The translations under genes and the position numbers were made by a program. This document shows positions 5,567-7,016 of a stretch of 7,016 bases of DNA, piece by piece. The notes beneath the pieces were generated by a model. That model saw only the letters and a list, made by a program, of their open reading frames with translations. It was not told the DNA's origin and did not search any database. The DNA is taken from NCBI GenBank assembly GCA_025924435.1, contig JAICIL010000237.1:1-7016 (forward strand), given 5' to 3'. Within the stretch, counting starts at the first letter, position 1. Every line of letters begins with the position of its first letter. Source of the stretch: Chloroflexia bacterium. GTDB lineage: Bacteria; Chloroflexota; Chloroflexia; Thermomicrobiales; JALYUS01.

Positions 5567-5577
5567 AGGGGGAAGAC
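5567..5577 (+). promoter_or_regulatory. Shine-Dalgarno site supporting a GTG start
   Basis: AGGGGG at 5567-5572 ends 5 nt before GTG at 5578. It supports GTG as the start of the D-2-hydroxyacid dehydrogenase; the next in-frame ATG would remove the first beta strand. Confidence 0.7.
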
Positions 5578-6570
5578 GTGGACGAGCGGGCGCATATCGT
5601 GATACCGGATGACTATAACGATGTGTACGCCACCGCGCCCGCCGTGGAACGCCTGCGCGAGCGGGCGGCGGTGATGATCCACACGACGATGCCCGCATCG
5701 CTCGATGGGTGGGTGGAGCGGCTGAAGGACGCGACGATCGCGGTCGCGAACCGGGAGCGCATCCCGCTCAAGGCGCCGCTCCTCGATCGTCTGCCGAAAC
5801 TGGCGATGATCGCGCAGACGGCGGGCGGCGGCAGCCATCTCGACCTCGCGGCGGCGACCGAGCGCGGCATCCTCGTCACGGGCACGGGCGGCGCATCCGC
5901 CTCGACCGCCGAACTGACGATTGGCCTGATGCTGGCGGCGATGCGGCGCATCCCGTACGGCGATGCCGAACTGCGCGCCGGGCGCTGGTCGCAGTTCGTC
6001 GGGCGGGAACTGGCGGGGAAGCGGCTCGGCATCGTCGGGCTGGGCCGGATCGGCGGCCAGGTCGCGCGGGTCTGCGTCGCGCTGGGGATGGAGGTACGCG
6101 GTTGGAGTCCATCGCTGACCGAGGAGCGCGCGGCGGCGGTCGGCGCTCGGTATCAGGATTTGGATCCGCTGCTCGCCGAGTCGGATGTGATCGCGGTGCA
6201 TCTGCGCCTCACGCCGGAGAGTCGCGGCATCCTGACGCGCGAGAAACTGGCGCTGATGAAGCCGAGCGCCCTATTCGTGAATACGGCGCGGGCCGCGCTC
6301 ATGGACGAGGCTGCGCTGGTCGAGATGCTGCAAGCGGGGCGGCTCTGGGGCGCGGCGCTCGATGTGTACGCCGAGGAACCGCTGCCGCCGGGCCATCCCC
6401 TGCTGAGTCTGCCGAACGTCGTCCTCACGCCGCATGTCGGCTGGATCGCGGCGGACAGTTACCGCGTCTTCATCGAGGGCGTCGTCGAGAATATCCTGGC
6501 CTATCTCGACGGCCGCCCCGTCCCCTTCCCGCTCAACCCCGACGCGCTACAGCATCGCACGCGCGACTGA
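5578..6570 (+). CDS. D-isomer specific 2-hydroxyacid dehydrogenase family protein
   Basis: A 330-residue NAD(P)-dependent cytosolic dehydrogenase that interconverts a D-2-hydroxyacid and a 2-oxoacid (glycerate, lactate, phosphoglycerate and similar). The substrate domain comes first (1-105, with AQTAGGGSHLDLAAATERGILV), then the Rossmann domain with KRLGIVGLGRIGGQVA (GxGxxG at 154-159). All three catalytic residues are visible: R238 in NTARAAL, E267 in DVYAEEPLP and H286 in TPHVGW. Length is normal and there is no C-terminal ACT domain, which argues against a full-length phosphoglycerate dehydrogenase. The start is GTG with a good Shine-Dalgarno. It follows the AhpD-like gene by 121 bp across a long inverted repeat; I see no separate promoter, so partial cotranscription is likely. 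It ends with TGA. Substrate not resolved. Confidence 0.92.
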   Translation: MDERAHIVIPDDYNDVYATAPAVERLRERAAVMIHTTMPASLDGWVERLKDATIAVANRERIPLKAPLLDRLPKLAMIAQTAGGGSHLDLAAATERGILVTGTGGASASTAELTIGLMLAAMRRIPYGDAELRAGRWSQFVGRELAGKRLGIVGLGRIGGQVARVCVALGMEVRGWSPSLTEERAAAVGARYQDLDPLLAESDVIAVHLRLTPESRGILTREKLALMKPSALFVNTARAALMDEAALVEMLQAGRLWGAALDVYAEEPLPPGHPLLSLPNVVLTPHVGWIAADSYRVFIEGVVENILAYLDGRPVPFPLNPDALQHRTRD

Positions 6571-6877
6571 TCGTAATGGTCACCGACCCCGCAATCCGAC
6601 CCCCGCCCTTCGGACCGCTCGCGACTTCCCTTAAGGACAGGGGTGCGGCTGTCCTTTGTGCGGATGCGCCGCGCCGCGCCATCCGGCATACTGAAACCAG
6701 GAAATACGGGACGCGCTCAGGAACGAACGGATAAAGGGACACGGACATAAATGGAAATACGGAACGACTGAATCACGGAGGGACGCATGGTACTGGGGTC
6801 GGTTGGCGGGCGCTGCGCGTTTGATACGGTAGCCCGGCCATCCACCACCCGGTAAGCTTCATTCCTTCGCCCGATAC
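6571..6877. other. Gene-free region with a hairpin and a degenerate repeat
   Basis: No open frame here resembles a protein. AAGGACAG (6633-6640) pairs perfectly with CTGTCCTT (6649-6656) across an 8-nt loop, 62 nt after the dehydrogenase stop; with only three T's following it is a weak terminator candidate. Further on, GGAAATACGG occurs twice (6700-6709 and 6753-6762) in a stretch rich in short A/G units such as CACGG and GGATAAAGGGACACGG, resembling a worn member of the dispersed repeat families seen in the other gaps. Confidence 0.5.
6803..6830 (+). promoter_or_regulatory. Weak candidate promoter upstream of the terminator
   Basis: TTGGCG at 6803-6808 and TACGGT at 6825-6830 are 16 nt apart, with four and three consensus matches. 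A start near 6837 would give a transcript of about 77 nt ending at the terminator. Consensus match only; chance is quite possible. Confidence 0.25.
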
Positions 6878-6913
6878 GACGCCCCCGAACTATTCGCGGG
6901 GGCGTCTTTTTTT
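6878..6913 (+). terminator. Strong rho-independent terminator
   Basis: GACGCCCCCG (6878-6887) pairs perfectly with CGGGGGCGTC (6897-6906) around a 9-nt loop and is followed at once by seven T's. This is a textbook intrinsic terminator for rightward transcription. It lies 307 bp after the nearest rightward stop codon, so it either ends the dehydrogenase transcript late, ends a short RNA, or serves as an attenuator for a gene beyond the window. Confidence 0.85.
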
Positions 6914-7016
6914 GTTTCCCTTTCCGGTAGCGGGGGGGGTTGTGGCGGGGGGGGGGCACCCCGGGGCGAAAGCCCCCCGCCACCCCCGGCACCGGGGGGG
7001 GTTACGGGGGGTGGCG
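6914..7016. other. Low-complexity G-rich window end with a corrupted palindrome
   Basis: Runs of up to eleven G dominate, and no gene is visible. At about 6940-6985 the pattern GTGGCGGGG...GCGAAAGCCCCCCGCCAC recalls the GGTGGCGGGCTTTCGCC element at 3237-3301 with extra G's and C's. As at the other end, this is probably a contig end with homopolymer errors. Confidence 0.55.

Noticed and set aside
5709..6734. 341-codon plus-strand frame overlapping the 2-hydroxyacid dehydrogenase
   Set aside because: It is a +1-type shadow rich in Arg/Gly/Ala, while the true frame contains all catalytic residues of the dehydrogenase family.
6571..6877. tRNA or other known structured RNA
   Set aside because: I found no cloverleaf, no TTCGA-type T-loop and no recognisable riboswitch core in this stretch.
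6717..6992. 91-codon minus-strand frame near the right end
   Set aside because: It reads through the degenerate repeat, the terminator and the G-rich end; its sequence is typical of translated repeats, not a protein.

Overview
GC-rich environmental bacterial DNA with seven protein genes, all of ordinary metabolic families except one. The codon use, Shine-Dalgarno sites and repeat-laden gaps would suit a Chloroflexota (Thermomicrobia-like) or Armatimonadota genome, but this is a loose inference and no marker gene is present. Both ends of the window (about 1-100 and 6920-7016) are runs of C or G and look like damaged assembly ends.

Layout. Five genes run leftward from a divergent promoter region at 4664-4796. 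In order of transcription they are: a small cysteine-less carboxymuconolactone decarboxylase (CMD) fold protein (4663-4244), a 3-hydroxyisobutyrate dehydrogenase-type oxidoreductase (4215-3283), a metallo-beta-lactamase-fold lactonase-like hydrolase (3223-2438), a Gfo/Idh/MocA oxidoreductase (2300-1026) and a TIM-barrel sugar phosphate isomerase/epimerase (982-122). Two genes run rightward: an AhpD-like peroxidase-related protein (4797-5456) and a D-2-hydroxyacid dehydrogenase (5578-6570). From 6571 to the end I see no convincing gene, only a hairpin, a degenerate repeat, a strong rho-independent terminator and poor-quality sequence.

Main discovery. The AhpD-like gene is split by a single in-frame TGA at 5127-5129, at exactly the second position of the family's CxxC redox motif. 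The motif reads C-M-L-(UGA)-L-T-N-H. The upstream Glu (E96) and downstream His (H115) sit at the expected spacing, and the reading frame continues uninterrupted for another 108 codons of clearly homologous protein. A 7-bp perfect GC-rich hairpin with a 5-nt AGUUG loop starts 12 nt after the UGA, where a bacterial SECIS element would lie. Three other genes here end normally in TGA, so this is not a recoded genetic code. The best reading is a selenoprotein with a CxxU active site. A nonsense mutation or base-call error is the main alternative.

Second theme. Nearly every gap holds an inverted-repeat element: a GGTAGCGC palindrome after two genes, a GGTGGCGGGCTTTAGCC type after a third, and two different long dyads with arms of about 28 nt. 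Three of the five leftward genes take their TAG stop codon from inside or at the edge of such a palindrome, and one has its last five residues encoded by the repeat.

Together the enzymes suggest catabolism of a sugar, sugar acid or lactone: isomerisation, NAD(P)-linked oxidation at a sugar or hydroxyacid carbon, and lactone hydrolysis. The CMD-fold pair either serves that pathway or handles peroxide by-products. No substrate can be named from sequence alone.
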